From Pleurotus ostreatus/Saccharomyces cerevisiae fusant (lineage: Eukaryota; Opisthokonta): 10,302 bases of DNA. The position numbers and the translations under genes were made by a program. The stretch covers positions 1 to 10,302 of the forward strand of contig JAMQCK010001262.1 in NCBI GenBank assembly GCA_024196135.1, written 5' to 3'. The notes below the pieces were generated by a model, which was not told the origin of the DNA, searched no databases, and saw only the letters and a list, made by a program, of their open reading frames with translations. Within the stretch, counting starts at the first letter, position 1. Every line of letters begins with the position of its first letter. Positions 8,375-10,302 of this stretch are shown in pieces.

Positions 8375-8405
8375 GGGCGAGTACCCCAGCATAGGGGCGA
8401 GTACC
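8375..8405 (+). repeat. 11-bp direct repeat GGGCGAGTACC, two copies
   Basis: Copies start at 8375 and 8395, exactly 20 nt apart, about 90 nt after the glucan-gene stop codon and so probably in its 3' UTR or flank. Confidence 0.7.
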
Positions 8406-8942
8406 ACCCTAGCCATAGGACGTACCCGCCCGCGGAAAGCATCGGACTGATAAAGCGATCTACTTATTCTACATATCAGCGTACGTGCGGCCAGTTTCGC
8501 ATTCATAGCCTGTATACCTGGTCGCGTTGGCCTCCATCACATACCTTGTCGTCCGCCAGCCCTCACCACCGTCTTTCTTTCTGGCATAGACTTTCAAATT
8601 GTACTCTGCCCTGGACGCGGGCAAGTGTATAATGGAGACTGGATTTTGGATCGGACGATATATTGGACAATGATGGTGCATGTGAGGCAGGTCACCCGAG
8701 GACTGCGAAAGTCGAAAGTCCCAACTGCAGACGAGGGTTGGGCCACTGGAAGATGAAAGTCAGTCACGTGCGCAGGTTGTTCAACTGCCATTGGTGACCG
8801 GCAACGCCCCCGCCAAAATGTCCAGATCACCGTTACGTTCCCACGCTTCTTCCTCCCTTCGACGTTGGCGAAAATCCGGCTTTAGCCTGGGGGAGGGTTA
8901 TGAATCTGATTAGTTGAGAATCACTGTAGAATGGGCCTACAT

Positions 8943-9078
8943 TTGTAATAAACAGAACAGAATTTTGATTGCGTCCGTGTTCGGGCAAAGGCGACGGTGG
9001 CAAGCTGGACTGCATCAAAGAGTCCCATCCTACGGACTCCGGGGGCTAATGACCAACAATATGCTCTGTTTATTACAA
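8943..9078. repeat. 136-bp segment bounded by perfect 14-bp inverted repeats
   Basis: The left arm TTGTAATAAACAGA (8943-8956) is exactly complementary to the right arm TCTGTTTATTACAA (9065-9078), with 108 nt between them. The interior also holds a small hairpin GAGTCC/GGACTC (9020-9025 and 9034-9039, 8-nt loop). Each arm contains AATAAA reading inward on one strand. No clear target-site duplication flanks the arms. It could be a small non-autonomous element, a remnant of one, or a transcription-end structure. Confidence 0.5.
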
Positions 9079-9249
9079 TTCATTGTACAAGCCGAGCGCT
9101 TTCCACGCATTTCCAGAGGGTGCTAGATCCCTGCACTGCTTACAGTATCCAGACCGTCCGACCGCGCCACAAACAGATGTAAACAACACATTTGCGCACC
9201 TCCCAGCGCTTCGCACTGTCTGATTGGCACGCCGGACACCTCGGGAAAA

Positions 9250-10017
9250 ATGCCGACTAGCTATGTCTTGCCAGAAAGTCCAGATGCGCCGCATATTCGT
9301 TACTTTGCTGGCAAGAAGCGCCGCCGGAAGGATCGACAGTCCCAAACGGCGGCAGCACGAGCGGCGGCAGCGGCAGCGCACTGCTCGCACCAAGCAGATA
9401 TACCTGAAGACGAGCCGGATGCATATAGCTCGCCGTCAGATGCTGATGAAGCGAGCCCAAAGCTAGCTGAAGCGCTCGAAGCCAAAGTCGAATATCAGAA
9501 AAAATATTACAATTCTCAGCGCACGCTCAAGCGCAGTCGTACAAAGGTCAATGGCTTGGAGAGCACGCTAGACGAGACGAAGCAGAAACTTTCCGCAGTC
9601 ACCCGGGAGAAGGAGGTGGAGATCCGGCATCTTGAAGTCGAGGTGTCTTCATTGGGGGAGAGGCTTGCACACTCGAAGGAGAACAATGCCGGCTATCAGA
9701 AGAAGATCCATGCGCTCAATGCGCGCGTAGGACGGGTCGCTGGACGGATAGAAACTGCGGAGAAACGCGCGCAGGCACTCTTCGGAGCCGCGGCGCAGGT
9801 GCAGGAGGGGAGCGAGACCTTCAAGCTGAAAGATAGAGGTGTGATTCCAGATGCCGCGCGAGATGTCCTCTCCGATTTAATCACACTTCACGGTGTCCCT
9901 GCGACTAGGGCCATTGGGGCGCTGAGACGCATCGCGCAGGCCTTGGGTCACGAGGTGGAGGGAACGGTGTCCAATGATGGGATCGTACGCTCTCCAAAGA
10001 AAGACGCTCTAGTCTAG
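9250..10017 (+). CDS. Hypothetical intronless coiled-coil protein, possible repetitive-family fragment
   Basis: A 255-aa uninterrupted ORF; I do not recognise a named domain. The start at 9250 has an A-rich context (GGGAAAAATGCC) and is the first Met of the frame. Residues about 19-28 are a basic cluster (AGKKRRRKDR), a possible nuclear signal, followed by an Ala run (35-42) and an acidic Ser/Asp stretch. Residues about 72-170 are rich in Glu, Lys, Leu and Ala with heptad-like spacing, suggesting a coiled coil. Residues ~198-240 (GVIPDAARDVLSDLITLHGV to ALGHEVEGTVS) form a helical block that, from memory, resembles large multi-copy uncharacterised families in Agaricomycetes whose proteins continue much further. 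Here the ORF ends 15 residues later. Lack of introns sets it apart from every neighbour. Of the first 30 codons, 17 end in G/C, against 22 of 30 at the start of exon 6 of the glucan gene. Confidence 0.6.
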   Translation: MPTSYVLPESPDAPHIRYFAGKKRRRKDRQSQTAAARAAAAAAHCSHQADIPEDEPDAYSSPSDADEASPKLAEALEAKVEYQKKYYNSQRTLKRSRTKVNGLESTLDETKQKLSAVTREKEVEIRHLEVEVSSLGERLAHSKENNAGYQKKIHALNARVGRVAGRIETAEKRAQALFGAAAQVQEGSETFKLKDRGVIPDAARDVLSDLITLHGVPATRAIGALRRIAQALGHEVEGTVSNDGIVRSPKKDALV

Positions 10018-10302
10018 ATAGATGATCCACACAACCACAACACAACCGCACAATGTACAACTGGAGACGTCTTCAGGGAGAACGACCGAGTCCGATGTAT
10101 TTTTATTGCTAGGGGATAGTTCTACGACTTCGAGCGTTGCTGATGGGCTTGTTCGCGGTCCGCGGAGAGCCTCAGACGGTCTAGATCGATGCGAGAGGAC
10201 TTTAGGCGAGCAGGTGGCGCTCAGACTTCTCAGGTATTTATCAGGCGTTTATCTTATGCTACAAGGGCTTCTTAGGGCACTTCAAGAGCTCAGATAGGTT
10301 CT
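10018..10302. other. Right-edge flank, no supported gene
   Basis: Begins with a CA-rich stretch (10028-10062) after the 9250 stop. A 91-codon plus-strand ORF (10022-10297) has no recognisable motif. On the minus strand the last 45 bp could encode a short C terminus (NLSELLKCPKKPL then stop at 10258-10260) of a gene entering from the right, but this is too little to call. AATAAA-like TTTTTATTGC at 10100-10109 would fit a minus-strand poly(A) signal for such a gene. Confidence 0.4.

Larger units (their letters stand above)
8284..9249. other. 966-bp intergenic region without a recognisable gene
   Basis: It follows the glucan gene's stop and precedes the 9250 ORF. The ORFs that fit here (for instance 8360-8632) show no family motif and look like chance. 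Visible items are an 11-bp direct repeat (8375-8385 and 8395-8405), a CACGTG at 8765-8770, reversed CCAAT boxes at 8790-8794 and 9224-9228, and a 136-bp segment bounded by inverted repeats at 8943-9078. The last ~170 bp probably hold the promoter of the 9250 ORF. Confidence 0.6.

Noticed and set aside
9001..9055. tRNA-like look of the stretch with a GAGTCC/GGACTC hairpin
   Set aside because: No acceptor stem pairing, no recognisable A and B boxes in the right spacing, and no T-loop consensus; it is only a small hairpin.
10022..10297. 91-codon plus-strand ORF at the right edge
   Set aside because: No motif, low-complexity Thr-rich start from a CA-rich stretch, and no support as a continuation of the 9250 frame; may be chance.
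10258..10302. Possible C-terminal tail of a minus-strand gene entering from the right
   Set aside because: Only 13 codons plus a stop are visible; that is too short to separate from chance.

Overview
The window looks like nuclear DNA of a filamentous basidiomycete, probably an Agaricomycete. It is GC-rich, the genes are cut by many very short introns (mostly 47-58 nt, usually GT-AG with a CTGAC/CTAAC-like branch site), and the proteins match families typical of these fungi. I assembled five spliced genes by hand by following reading frames across splice sites; in each, exon lengths and phases close exactly. A sixth gene is an intronless ORF. There are no operons, CRISPR arrays, rRNA or tRNA genes that I can support.

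Layout: (1) 1-441, minus: N-terminal part of mitochondrial methylmalonate-semialdehyde dehydrogenase, running off the left edge. (2) 690-1429, minus: complete low-molecular-weight protein tyrosine phosphatase (159 aa, 5 exons). (3) 1584-3869, plus: 652-aa protein with an N-terminal SH3BGR/thioredoxin-like domain and a very long Lys/Ala/Glu/Pro-rich tail; it is head-to-head with the phosphatase across a 154-bp shared promoter. (4) 4039-5176, minus: 277-aa short-chain dehydrogenase/reductase ending in the peroxisomal signal SKL. (5) 5797-8283, plus: KRE6/SKN1-type beta-glucan synthesis protein (605 aa, 14 exons), divergent from the SDR across 620 bp. (6) 9250-10017, plus: 255-aa coiled-coil ORF that may be a fragment of a multi-copy, mobile-element-like basidiomycete family. 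The 966 bp before it carry no recognisable gene but do hold a 136-bp segment bounded by a perfect 14-bp inverted repeat.

The genes belong to unrelated pathways (valine/thymine catabolism, phosphotyrosine signalling, a probable adaptor, peroxisomal redox metabolism, cell-wall beta-1,6-glucan assembly) and share only neighbourhood and promoters. I see no convincing new multi-gene system. The points most worth a second look are: two GC-AG introns, one splitting the catalytic loop of the phosphatase beside a competing GT donor; the fused tail with an SxIP-like motif; the SKL end on the SDR; the palindrome in the shared promoter; and the repeat-flanked right-hand region with its possibly truncated repetitive-family ORF.
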